A stretch of 44,098 bases of DNA from NCBI GenBank assembly GCA_027620575.1, contig JAQCDT010000001.1:1-44098 (forward strand), read 5' to 3'. Made by a program: the position numbers and the translations under genes. Below the pieces are notes generated by a model that saw nothing but the letters and a program-made list of their open reading frames with translations, was not told the origin of the DNA and did not search any database. Numbering within the stretch: position 1 is the stretch's first letter; every line of letters starts with the position of its first letter. Shown in pieces: positions 27,801-35,724 of the stretch. The stretch comes from Verrucomicrobiota bacterium (GTDB lineage Bacteria > Verrucomicrobiota > Verrucomicrobiia > Opitutales > Coraliomargaritaceae).

Positions 27801-27919
27801 TTACTTAAAGACTGCATCTCTACTTCAAAAGCATTGATACGCTCAATAATTGGCGCGCACTTTTTTTGGTACTTCCGATAATGACTCCCTGAAAATCGTT
27901 TGAAAAACTGTTTTAACAT
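24881..27919 (-). CDS. secA: Preprotein translocase ATPase SecA
   Basis: SecA is the motor that pushes preproteins through SecYEG. Walker A MATGEGKT lies at residues 115-122, and [20 protein letters not shown] at 223-242. The later blocks [58 protein letters not shown] and [16 protein letters not shown] are intact. At 1012 residues it is over 100 longer than E. coli SecA (901); the extra length lies mainly between about 245 and 440. The C-terminal zinc motif is missing: IGRND (975-979) is followed by MVTI instead of the cysteine cluster. lnt follows after 24 bp. Confidence 0.97.
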   Translation of the reverse strand: [1012 protein letters not shown]

Positions 27920-28104
27920 ATTAAAAAAATTCTATATCTGTATGTTTCTACTTTTAATGTACGCCTTAACGCTATAAAACAGATGTTAGACAAATCATTA
28001 AACTCCTATTGTTCACTCAAATAGTTTTTAAACACAATCTAAAAATCTTTCCCTTTGTCCACACTCTTTCTTAATTTCATCGACAATAGTCCCTCTGCTT
28101 AATT

Positions 28105-29142
28105 ATGGAAAACCCTTTCTCCCTAGCCTATCTTATCTTTTTTCTGATCTTCCTAGGCGCTACGCTTTTTTTAATCAAAATCATTGTAGAAAATCTTGCC
28201 CGAAAAGCTCTAACAGAAAATCAAAAAAACTTTCTCGATCTCGCCGAGCAATCTTTCCAAAAACTCAGAGCCAGCTCCAATGAAGATTTAGAGTCCAAAA
28301 AGACAGCCATTGAAAAACAGCTCACCCTTCTCAATGGCGAACTCGATAAACTTAAAACCAATACCACTGAACTTAAAACCAACCTTCAGCTCTCCAAAGA
28401 ACAACTCACGGGCTTAACCGAAACCACCAACCATCTCAATTCTGTACTCTCCAATAATCAACAAAGAGGCCAGTGGGGGGAACGACAAGCTGAAGACCTG
28501 CTACAGCACTTTGACTTTCAAGAAGGGGTCAACTACAACAAACAAACCTCCGAAGGAGGCGACCGACCCGACTTTACTTTTTATTTGCCCAAAGGTAAAC
28601 GCCTCAACATGGATGTTAAATTTCCCATTCGTGCCTACCAATCCTATCTAGACGCAGATTCTAAAACTGAACAAGACTCTCACCTCAAACAATTCAATTC
28701 CGATATAAAGACCCACCTCAAAGCCATCGCTAAACGAAAATACATCAACCCAGCCGACGATACTCTCGACTATTGTATGATGTTTATTTCTAACGAAGGA
28801 ATTTTTCAAATCGTCAATCAACAACAAGAGCTGCTCGACCTTGCGAAAGACCTAAGTATCGTCATCTGTGGTCCCACTTCTCTCTTCGCCATCCTTTCCT
28901 TAATTCGACAATCCATCAGCAGTTTTCAGATCGAAGAACGTGCAAAAGTCATTCAAAAAGATTTAGTCAAATTCCAAGACGAATGGGAAAAATACAAAGA
29001 TAAAATGGCCACTGTGCAGACGAAAATGGATCAAGCGAATCAAGCCCTAGAAGAAGCACAAGGCACCCGCACCAGAGCCCTAGAACGTCCGCTAAAAAAG
29101 ATTATTAGCCACGAGATTGATTCATCTCAAGAGCGATCCTAA
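28105..29142 (+). CDS. rmuC: DNA recombination protein RmuC
   Basis: RmuC-family proteins limit DNA rearrangements and carry a predicted PD-(D/E)xK nuclease domain. The protein has an N-terminal membrane segment (about residues 8-28), a long coiled coil (about 45-125), then RGQWGERQAEDLLQ, the nuclease-like block RPDFTFYLPKGKRLNMDVKF and MFISNEGIFQIV, followed by a second helical tail. Length is 345 residues. It is divergent from secA across 185 bp in which I see no clear promoter pair or hairpin. Confidence 0.92.
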   Translation: MENPFSLAYLIFFLIFLGATLFLIKIIVENLARKALTENQKNFLDLAEQSFQKLRASSNEDLESKKTAIEKQLTLLNGELDKLKTNTTELKTNLQLSKEQLTGLTETTNHLNSVLSNNQQRGQWGERQAEDLLQHFDFQEGVNYNKQTSEGGDRPDFTFYLPKGKRLNMDVKFPIRAYQSYLDADSKTEQDSHLKQFNSDIKTHLKAIAKRKYINPADDTLDYCMMFISNEGIFQIVNQQQELLDLAKDLSIVICGPTSLFAILSLIRQSISSFQIEERAKVIQKDLVKFQDEWEKYKDKMATVQTKMDQANQALEEAQGTRTRALERPLKKIISHEIDSSQERS

Positions 29143-29150
29143 CGATTACC

Positions 29151-29888
29151 TCAATCTTCAATCCGCTCGACTTCCATTCCAATTACTTCTCCTGCTTTTT
29201 TTGCCATTCGATCATTAGGATGATTTTGAGCGATATACAAAAAAGTGGCTTCATCTTCTTCACTCAGCGAGAGATTTTTTGAAGCATCCATAATATTCCC
29301 CATGAGCCAACCATTTTTAAATTCCCCATCTTCAGTGAGTTCTTTGAGGTTTTCCATCAGCGGATCTTTCATATCTTGAGTCACATTATCTTTAATCACT
29401 CCCAAAGCATAGGCCTTCATGCGTCCATTTTCTCCGTTTAAATAAACATCCACAATGCTGTTATAGGCCGCCTCATCCATACGATTGAAACGATCTAAAA
29501 TCTCTGCTGAACGGACTTTTGCCCAGCCACTTTCCTCTTCATCAATGACCGTATCATAGGAATCGCTTATCCAATTTTCCGTATCCTGTAATATTCCATT
29601 AGGATCTATTTTTCTCAGTAAATCGGTTTGATCTGTCACCACACTATCCAATTCAGATATCTTATCCTTCATCTGAATCAACTGCTCCTCCACAGGAACG
29701 GGTAAACTCGACTTTAGCTCGGCATACTCTTCAGATAATTCTTTCAACGATTCATTCAGCTCTTTGATTTTTGCTTCCAACTCAGAAACATCCAAGTCAG
29801 CATCTTCGCTCATCGCATTATTGTATAAGACAAAGCTCAGTCCGAGTAGCGATAAACACAATAAAATGGTTAAAAATTGTTTATTCAT
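29151..29888 (-). CDS. Unknown exported or membrane-anchored protein with coiled coil
   Basis: I do not recognise this protein. From ATG 29888 it has 245 residues. They comprise a short basic start and a hydrophobic segment (about 4-21, FLTILLCLSLLGLSFVLY) that acts as signal peptide or anchor, an acidic helical region with coiled-coil heptads (about 35-75), and a helical remainder rich in Asp and Glu. The repeated short helices could be HEAT/ARM-like, but I cannot confirm that. An upstream in-frame ATG at 29942 would run into the tRNA-Trp gene and is rejected. It lies 26 bp downstream of tRNA-Trp on the same strand and could be read from the same transcript. Confidence 0.7.
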   Translation of the reverse strand: MNKQFLTILLCLSLLGLSFVLYNNAMSEDADLDVSELEAKIKELNESLKELSEEYAELKSSLPVPVEEQLIQMKDKISELDSVVTDQTDLLRKIDPNGILQDTENWISDSYDTVIDEEESGWAKVRSAEILDRFNRMDEAAYNSIVDVYLNGENGRMKAYALGVIKDNVTQDMKDPLMENLKELTEDGEFKNGWLMGNIMDASKNLSLSEEDEATFLYIAQNHPNDRMAKKAGEVIGMEVERIED

Positions 29889-29913
29889 AAATAATGGATG
29901 GTAAAAAAAAGAG

Positions 29914-29993
<80 letters not shown>

Positions 29994-30043
29994 CCCGTAT
30001 AGATATAAAAAATTTCGGATAAATTACTAGCAAATAATTTAAA

Positions 30044-30514
30044 CTAGCAACAATTACAGTCGGTCTTCTGTTTCGAAGAAGATAGCTTTCTGCACAAATA
30101 AAAATTTCTTGAATGCGCTAGGATAAGAAAAACACCACCTAGGGTATTAATCCAAGCGATATTGCTCAGCCCAGGATTGCCTTCTATCGCCGCACACGAA
30201 GCACAATGGGCAACACCCTGTTGCTCCATAAAATAGGCCCCTACCAAAAACGCTAAACCGAGAAAACAAGACGCAAAAACATATTTATCTCTGTGCTTTT
30301 TACAGCCCAATAAAATCGAAGCAAGTGTCGTCGGAAATACCGCAACAAGCATCCAAAAATGAAAATTTTCATGAACAAAAAAAGTAGCCCCGATCAACGG
30401 CACTGCGACTATCAGCACTGGAACGATTAAACAGTGAATTGCACACAGCACGGCCATGCTGATCGCTAATTTATCCAGCCACCCCTCATGCCGCTTTGCC
30501 TTTACTTCATTCAT
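30044..30514 (-). CDS. MerC-like integral membrane protein
   Basis: This 156-residue protein has four predicted membrane segments and matches the MerC family by its first helix, DKLAISMAVLCAIHCLIVPVL, with the Cys-x3-Cys... pattern (LCAIHC) typical of the family. MerC members take up mercury ions; chromosomal relatives in marine bacteria often sit beside metal regulators and may handle zinc or other metals. More cysteines occur in a loop (AHCASCAA) and at the C-terminus (TDCNCC), plausible metal sites. No mer gene or metal regulator adjoins it. A 27-bp imperfect palindrome lies just upstream. Confidence 0.75.
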   Translation of the reverse strand: MNEVKAKRHEGWLDKLAISMAVLCAIHCLIVPVLIVAVPLIGATFFVHENFHFWMLVAVFPTTLASILLGCKKHRDKYVFASCFLGLAFLVGAYFMEQQGVAHCASCAAIEGNPGLSNIAWINTLGGVFLILAHSRNFYLCRKLSSSKQKTDCNCC

Positions 30515-30525
30515 ACTTTAATTTT

Positions 30526-30552
30526 GTTTGAATTAATATTGATTAGTCAAAC
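30526..30552. promoter_or_regulatory. Imperfect 27-bp palindrome between MerC-like and DUF5069 genes
   Basis: GTTTGA (30526-30531) and TCAAAC (30547-30552) form a perfect 6-bp inverted repeat. Eight of 13 positions pair across the whole 27 bp. It starts 12 bp before the MerC-like start codon and 40 bp before the DUF5069 start, a fitting place for an operator, but the regulator is unknown. Confidence 0.3.
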
Positions 30553-30591
30553 TTCTTATGCAACTTCTACCCGTAGAAAATTTTTAACTAT

Positions 30592-31104
30592 ATGCCGATA
30601 AATAATGTGATAGATGGACCTCGAGGAAAGATATGTTTCGATCTTCCCTCACCCTATGAAGCACACCCATGCGGCTTACTCTATCTTCCAAGATTTATCG
30701 CAAAAATTCGCAAACACCTCAAAGAAGGCTTGCCCGATTCTTATCAAAAAAACTTTAAACGAGGCTTTGACCAATTCTTGTGCATGCACTTAGGAATCGA
30801 ACCTGATCAAGTTATTGATGCGGTTAGAGAAGCGGGCGAGGATGAGGATGCGCTCAATAATTTACTTAAGAAAATTTTTCCTGAGGATTTACAAGTTCGT
30901 AAATGGAATCATGAAATCACCCATAAAGGACAAACCGAAGCCGGACGTGAATTCATTAAAGAATCGCTCGAACAAATGGGCGTCCCACATCTTCAAGACA
31001 AGATTCTTTGCATTATGGACATGATGGATTTAGACGAAGGACGCCTACCAGGATTTTGCGATGATAAGCGAAAAGAATGGGAAGCCAGCCAGAAGAACGC
31101 TTAG
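30592..31104 (+). CDS. DUF5069 domain-containing protein
   Basis: This 170-residue cytoplasmic protein of unknown function resembles the DUF5069 family, which I associate mainly with Verrucomicrobiota and Planctomycetota. The basis is the pattern GLLYLPRFIAKIRKHLKEGL, LPDSYQKNFKRGFDQFLCMH and the C-terminal NHEITHKG segment. It is mostly helical with no membrane segment or signal peptide. It is divergent from the MerC-like gene and ends 14 bp before the convergent polyprenyl synthase gene. Confidence 0.7.
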   Translation: MPINNVIDGPRGKICFDLPSPYEAHPCGLLYLPRFIAKIRKHLKEGLPDSYQKNFKRGFDQFLCMHLGIEPDQVIDAVREAGEDEDALNNLLKKIFPEDLQVRKWNHEITHKGQTEAGREFIKESLEQMGVPHLQDKILCIMDMMDLDEGRLPGFCDDKRKEWEASQKNA

Positions 31105-31118
31105 CCAAAAGCGTATTC

Positions 31119-32156
31119 TTAAAACGATTGCTCAACTTTAGAGAATAAATTTCGCACGAAATTTAATAATTGCTGAAAGTGTTGTGCATCTTCTTTTGAC
31201 ACACTCAACAAAGTGGGCTCTGCTCGACTCAAAACTGCATCAAATTCTGCTTTCACCCGTTCCAAAATTGGGTATTCGCTTAGCTTGCTCTCCAATTGAT
31301 TGATTGCCACTTCCCTATCACCTCCCTGATAAGAATTAATCCATTCACTACGTTCACCTGCTTCCATACTCTCCAATAAGATGAGCAACGGCAAAGTGAA
31401 TTTACCATTCGCCAAATCCGTGCCTAAGGTCTTTCCGATTTCTGATTCACTCGCAAACAAGTCCACCACATCATCAAAAATCTGATACGCACACCCTAGC
31501 TGCATCCCATAACTAGCAAGTGCCTCCGCCTCGGCTTCTGATTTTCCGCTAACAATCGCGCCCAACCGACAGGCCACCGCAAATAATTCCGCCGTCTTTA
31601 ACTCTATGATGCGAAAGTAATGCTTCCGATCAAAATTCAATTCACGCTTAGCGTAAGTCTGGCTGATTTCTCCAGAACACACTCGACTCGTAGCCAGTGC
31701 AACCGAGCGACAAATTTCCGTCGTATCGTATTCCGAAGCCAAACATAAAGCATGAGCAAATAACACATCTCCGACTAAAACCGCTGCATCTCTTCCGTAT
31801 TTAGCCGCCACCGTTGGAGTTCCATGACGAATACTCGCATCATCTAAAATATCGTCATGCACCAAAGTCGCTAAATGCACTAATTCTAATATCGCCCCCA
31901 AGCGAATCAAATCCTCGTTATTTTCAAAGCCTTCATGCCAGCCACTGTAAGCGACTAGTATAGGGCGGAGACGCTTCCCACTATGACCTAAAACATAGCT
32001 AACTTGCTCTTGCACCTCTGGCTCCAGTATCAAAACCTGTTCTTGAAGATACGCATCTAAATTGGCTAAATATCCACTCACTGGAGCAACAATTGATTCA
32101 AAGCCTGACGCATTGTTGCTAGCGTCTTGTATTTCTTGTTGGTTAATTCCGTTCAC
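31119..32156 (-). CDS. ispB: Trans-polyprenyl diphosphate synthase (octaprenyl/heptaprenyl type)
   Basis: This enzyme extends farnesyl diphosphate with isopentenyl units, most likely for the quinone side chain. Both aspartate-rich motifs are present: DDILDD (FARM, within LVHDDILDDASIRHG) and FDDVVDLF (SARM). GKRLRPILV near residue 60 binds the isopentenyl substrate. Length is 345 residues. The start is GTG at 32156. Chain length is not readable from the sequence alone, so the symbol is the nearest functional class. The next gene upstream on this strand encodes an alpha/beta hydrolase. Confidence 0.87.
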   Translation of the reverse strand: MNGINQQEIQDASNNASGFESIVAPVSGYLANLDAYLQEQVLILEPEVQEQVSYVLGHSGKRLRPILVAYSGWHEGFENNEDLIRLGAILELVHLATLVHDDILDDASIRHGTPTVAAKYGRDAAVLVGDVLFAHALCLASEYDTTEICRSVALATSRVCSGEISQTYAKRELNFDRKHYFRIIELKTAELFAVACRLGAIVSGKSEAEAEALASYGMQLGCAYQIFDDVVDLFASESEIGKTLGTDLANGKFTLPLLILLESMEAGERSEWINSYQGGDREVAINQLESKLSEYPILERVKAEFDAVLSRAEPTLLSVSKEDAQHFQQLLNFVRNLFSKVEQSF

Positions 32157-32202
32157 TATATTTAACTATTAAATACTGAAAATACTTGAACTCGCTAAAA
32201 AA

Positions 32203-32976
32203 TCAAAGCCATTCCATCAATTTATTGATTAAGGCTTCACGCCCATCGACATGTGGATTGTGCGAAACTCCCTCCATCAGAAGAAAATCTAACTTTGGAA
32301 AATATTTTTCCATCCGCTCACGGTCACCCGTTTCTATAAAATCAGAGGCCCCACCCTTAACTAATAATGTTTCGCCCAAATAAGACGACGCCTCACTCAA
32401 GGGATTGGTTCGAATCGTTTCTAAATTTTCATACAACACTTTAAGATTCGGCTTCCAAGCAAAACCGCCGTCCTTGCGAGTCAAATTAGTCAAAAGCGAT
32501 TCACGAAAACTTGCATCAGGAATAGATTGCTCCAAAGCCTCAGAAACCGATTGCCGTGAAACCATAGCCCCTAAATCCAAACTCATCATTGCTTCAAACT
32601 CCGATTTATAATGGGGCGTATACGGCTTTGGGACTATATCCAAGACCACGAGCTTTGCCACTCGATCGCCATATTCTGAAGCAAAATGCATAGCGACCTT
32701 TCCACCTAAACTATGCCCAATTAAATGAATCGGCTCCTCGATACACTCCCTCTCTAAATAGCCCATCAGATCTGCACTCATCTCCGACCAATCCATCGAA
32801 TCCGCCCAAGGCGACTCACCATGATTTCTCAAATCCAATAAATGCACCTCAAACGCTTCCGCTAAGGCTTTCCCAACCAAAAGCCAATTTCGTAAACTTC
32901 CCATTAAGCCGTGTACAATAAATACTTTTGGAGCTCCCTCTGTGCCCATCTTTAAACTTTTCAATGCGACTGCCAT
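32203..32976 (-). CDS. Alpha/beta hydrolase (YbfF/ABHD11-like)
   Basis: This is a predicted serine esterase of unknown substrate. VFIVHGLMGSLRNW forms the oxyanion region, LLDLRNHGESP is the second family block, the nucleophile elbow is GHSLGG, and the likely catalytic histidine is in EGVSHNPHVDG. The acid residue would be Asp in KGGASDFI. Length is 257 residues, with no signal peptide. The overall pattern resembles YbfF, an acyl-CoA/palmitoyl esterase, but substrate calls in this family are unreliable. Confidence 0.85.
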   Translation of the reverse strand: MAVALKSLKMGTEGAPKVFIVHGLMGSLRNWLLVGKALAEAFEVHLLDLRNHGESPWADSMDWSEMSADLMGYLERECIEEPIHLIGHSLGGKVAMHFASEYGDRVAKLVVLDIVPKPYTPHYKSEFEAMMSLDLGAMVSRQSVSEALEQSIPDASFRESLLTNLTRKDGGFAWKPNLKVLYENLETIRTNPLSEASSYLGETLLVKGGASDFIETGDRERMEKYFPKLDFLLMEGVSHNPHVDGREALINKLMEWL

Positions 32977-33072
32977 ACCTATAGTTTCCTAACGCTTTAC
33001 TTTTTTTACATTTTTCAAAGTCACGACTTTATTTTTTCCACACACCTGCTAAAAAGTATCGTTTAAAGCATA

Positions 33073-35652
33073 ATGCCAAACGAAAAGACAAAAAAAATGA
33101 CCCCTATGATGCAACAATGGCATTCGATTCGAAGCCAGTTGCCCGAAGACACGCTCCTGTTTTTTCGTTTAGGCGATTTCTATGAAATCTTCCACCAAGA
33201 TGCGGAAAAGGGGGCTAAGCTTCTTGGAATCACCTTAACCCAACGCAACGACATTCCTATGGCAGGCATCCCCTACCATGCCGCCGATAACTATTTACAA
33301 AAATTGCTCAACCAAGGAATCAAAATCGCCTTTTGCGAACAAATGGAGCCAGCCATCGCTGGCAAAATCGTTGAGCGAAAACTCACCCGCATTATCACCC
33401 CAGGTACTCGCCTAGCCGAAAACCAAATCGAAGCCAATCGTAACCAATTTCTACTCGCAATTGAATTCACTAAGACCCAAACCCACCTCGCTTGGCTCGA
33501 CCTCACCACGGGCACTTTTGCCATTGCAACCGATAGCCACCACGAAAACCTCACCCCACTCATTGAAAGCCTAGGCCCCAAAGAAATTCTCATCCCAGAA
33601 AAATCCTCCACCACATGGACCCAGCCTGAAAACCCTTGGTCAGACTCCTTTCAATACCTCAAACAAAATTACACCCTCACCACCATTCCTGATTACCATT
33701 TTGATCCCATTGCTGGAGCAAGAACTACTTGTGATACGCTCGATGTCCTAAACCTCAACGGCTTTGGTATCACCGAACAACACCCCGCACTCGGTGCCGC
33801 TGGTGCCATCCTACAATACGCTAGTGAAACTCTTTGCAACACCCCCGCAAACATCAAAAAGATTGAAGAGTATAAAGCATCTGAAAATCTACTCATCGAC
33901 CCAGCCACACAACAAAATCTCGAAATTTTCAAATCCGCCACTAACACCTCTGGCAACAGCAAGCACGGCTCGCTTCTTCATGCAATGGACGGAACCGTCA
34001 CACCCCCAGGGTCTCGCCTCCTCGAACGCTGGATGGCCCAACCTTTACTCGATCTAGACACTCTCAACAATCGACAAAACTGCGTTCATGAATTCGTTCA
34101 AGCCCCAGGACTCGCCACCGATTTACAAAATACCCTCAAACAAATTCGTGACCTCGAACGCATCCTTGGCCGACTGCAAAATCGTATTCAAAATCCACGT
34201 GAACTCGGTGGTATTCGTGATTCGCTAGAAAAACTACCTCAAATTAAAGCTCACCTTGCCGAATTTCCCGACTCACCAGTAGAGCCCATCGCTGAGCAAA
34301 TCGACACTTTTGATTCCCTCTCCACCTTGCTTGCACAGGGTCTCGCTGACGAACTTCCTTCCAAACTGGACGAAGGTGGTACCATCCGAAATGGATTCGA
34401 TTCCCAGCTCGACGAACTTCGTACCCTCAGCTCTTCCAGTAAGACTTGGCTCGCCGAATTTGAGCAAAAAGAACAAGCTCGCACCGGCATCAAAAACTTA
34501 CGCATTCGCTACAATGGTGCCTATGGCTACTTTATTGAAATCACCAAAAGCCATTTAAAGCGTGTTCCCGAAGACTATACCCGCAGACAAACTATGAAAA
34601 ATGCGGAACGCTTCGTCACTCCAGAACTCAAAGAGCAAGAGCAAGCTATACTCCAAGCTGAAGAACAGTCTATCGCTCGAGAACACGCCCTCTTTCAAGA
34701 ACTCATTCAATCAATTTTAACCCATTCGGATGCACTCAAATCAACCGCCGAAGCGATTGCCCAACTCGATGTTTTGATCGGCTTCGCCAACAAAGCCCGT
34801 GAATGGGATTACTGCAAACCCACCCTCGACCACTCCAACCACCTGCACATTGAACAAGGACGTCACCCCGTAGTTGAACAAATGCTCAAGGAATCACCCC
34901 TCGGTCTCGCAGGCACGCACGCCTTCGTTCCCAACGATTGCCATCTCTCCACAACGGGCGATCCCCACCCACAAATCGCTTTACTCACTGGTCCGAACAT
35001 GGCCGGTAAATCCACCTACATTCGACAAGTTGCCTTAATTGTTCTGATGGCACAAACAGGTGCCTGGGTCCCGGCCACACAATGCCATATCGGTATCGTC
35101 GATCGTATCTTTTCCCGAGTCGGCGCCTCCGACCAACTCGCACAAGGCAACTCCACTTTCATGGTCGAGATGAACGAAACCGCCAACATTCTCAATAACC
35201 ACACAGAAAACAGTTTAATTATTCTCGATGAAATCGGACGAGGAACCAGTACGTATGACGGACTGAGTATCGCTTGGGCCGTCATCGAACACCTCCATAC
35301 CGACAACCAAGCTGGCCCTCGCACCCTCTTCGCCACTCACTACCACGAACTCACTAAACTTTCACAAAATCTACAAAAACTGGAAAACTTTTCCATCGCG
35401 GTTAAAGAATGGAATGACGAAATTATCTTTGTTCGCCAAATCATCAAAGGCCCGGCTGATCGTTCCTACGGAATCCAAGTGGCACGCCTTGCAGGACTCC
35501 CTCCATCAGTTATTGATCGTGCCAAAACCATTCTCGACCAATTAGAAAATAATAGCCAACAAAGTGTCCCAACAGCACGCACCCCCAAAGATACCGACAA
35601 AAAAAATACGGATTCCAGTTCCCAATCCCCACAATTTGACCTCTTTTCTTAA
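33073..35652 (+). CDS. mutS: DNA mismatch repair protein MutS
   Basis: MutS recognises mismatches and starts repair. The mismatch-reading Phe-x-Glu is at residues 36-38 (GDFYEIF), the same numbering as E. coli. The ATPase has Walker A GPNMAGKS at 640-647, then FSRVGASDQLAQGNSTFMVE, Walker B DEIGRGTSTYDG and TLFATHYHEL. The full length of 859 residues and clamp/lever blocks (NLRIRYNGAYGYFIEITKSH) identify MutS1 rather than MutS2. The C-terminal 30 residues are Ser/Thr/Gln-rich. A hairpin lies right at its end, and mutL is not in the window. Confidence 0.98.
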   Translation: MPNEKTKKMTPMMQQWHSIRSQLPEDTLLFFRLGDFYEIFHQDAEKGAKLLGITLTQRNDIPMAGIPYHAADNYLQKLLNQGIKIAFCEQMEPAIAGKIVERKLTRIITPGTRLAENQIEANRNQFLLAIEFTKTQTHLAWLDLTTGTFAIATDSHHENLTPLIESLGPKEILIPEKSSTTWTQPENPWSDSFQYLKQNYTLTTIPDYHFDPIAGARTTCDTLDVLNLNGFGITEQHPALGAAGAILQYASETLCNTPANIKKIEEYKASENLLIDPATQQNLEIFKSATNTSGNSKHGSLLHAMDGTVTPPGSRLLERWMAQPLLDLDTLNNRQNCVHEFVQAPGLATDLQNTLKQIRDLERILGRLQNRIQNPRELGGIRDSLEKLPQIKAHLAEFPDSPVEPIAEQIDTFDSLSTLLAQGLADELPSKLDEGGTIRNGFDSQLDELRTLSSSSKTWLAEFEQKEQARTGIKNLRIRYNGAYGYFIEITKSHLKRVPEDYTRRQTMKNAERFVTPELKEQEQAILQAEEQSIAREHALFQELIQSILTHSDALKSTAEAIAQLDVLIGFANKAREWDYCKPTLDHSNHLHIEQGRHPVVEQMLKESPLGLAGTHAFVPNDCHLSTTGDPHPQIALLTGPNMAGKSTYIRQVALIVLMAQTGAWVPATQCHIGIVDRIFSRVGASDQLAQGNSTFMVEMNETANILNNHTENSLIILDEIGRGTSTYDGLSIAWAVIEHLHTDNQAGPRTLFATHYHELTKLSQNLQKLENFSIAVKEWNDEIIFVRQIIKGPADRSYGIQVARLAGLPPSVIDRAKTILDQLENNSQQSVPTARTPKDTDKKNTDSSSQSPQFDLFS

Positions 35653-35679
35653 AAATAGTGTACTTTTGTTCACTATTTT
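35652..35679 (+). terminator. Candidate terminator after mutS
   Basis: AAAATAGTG (35652-35660) pairs perfectly with CACTATTTT (35671-35679) over a 10-nt loop, starting at the last base of the stop codon. The stem is AT-rich and the right arm supplies a T4 run. The arrangement fits a weak intrinsic terminator separating mutS from dinB. Confidence 0.45.
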
Positions 35680-35724
35680 CTTGATCTTCCTCACTGCTTT
35701 TCTTTATTACTGTAGATTCATTCT

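Noticed and set aside
33034..33042. TTTTCCACA, a DnaA-box-like sequence before mutS, considered as an origin sign
   Set aside because: It is a single box with no cluster, no AT-rich unwinding element and no dnaA gene nearby; isolated matches occur by chance.
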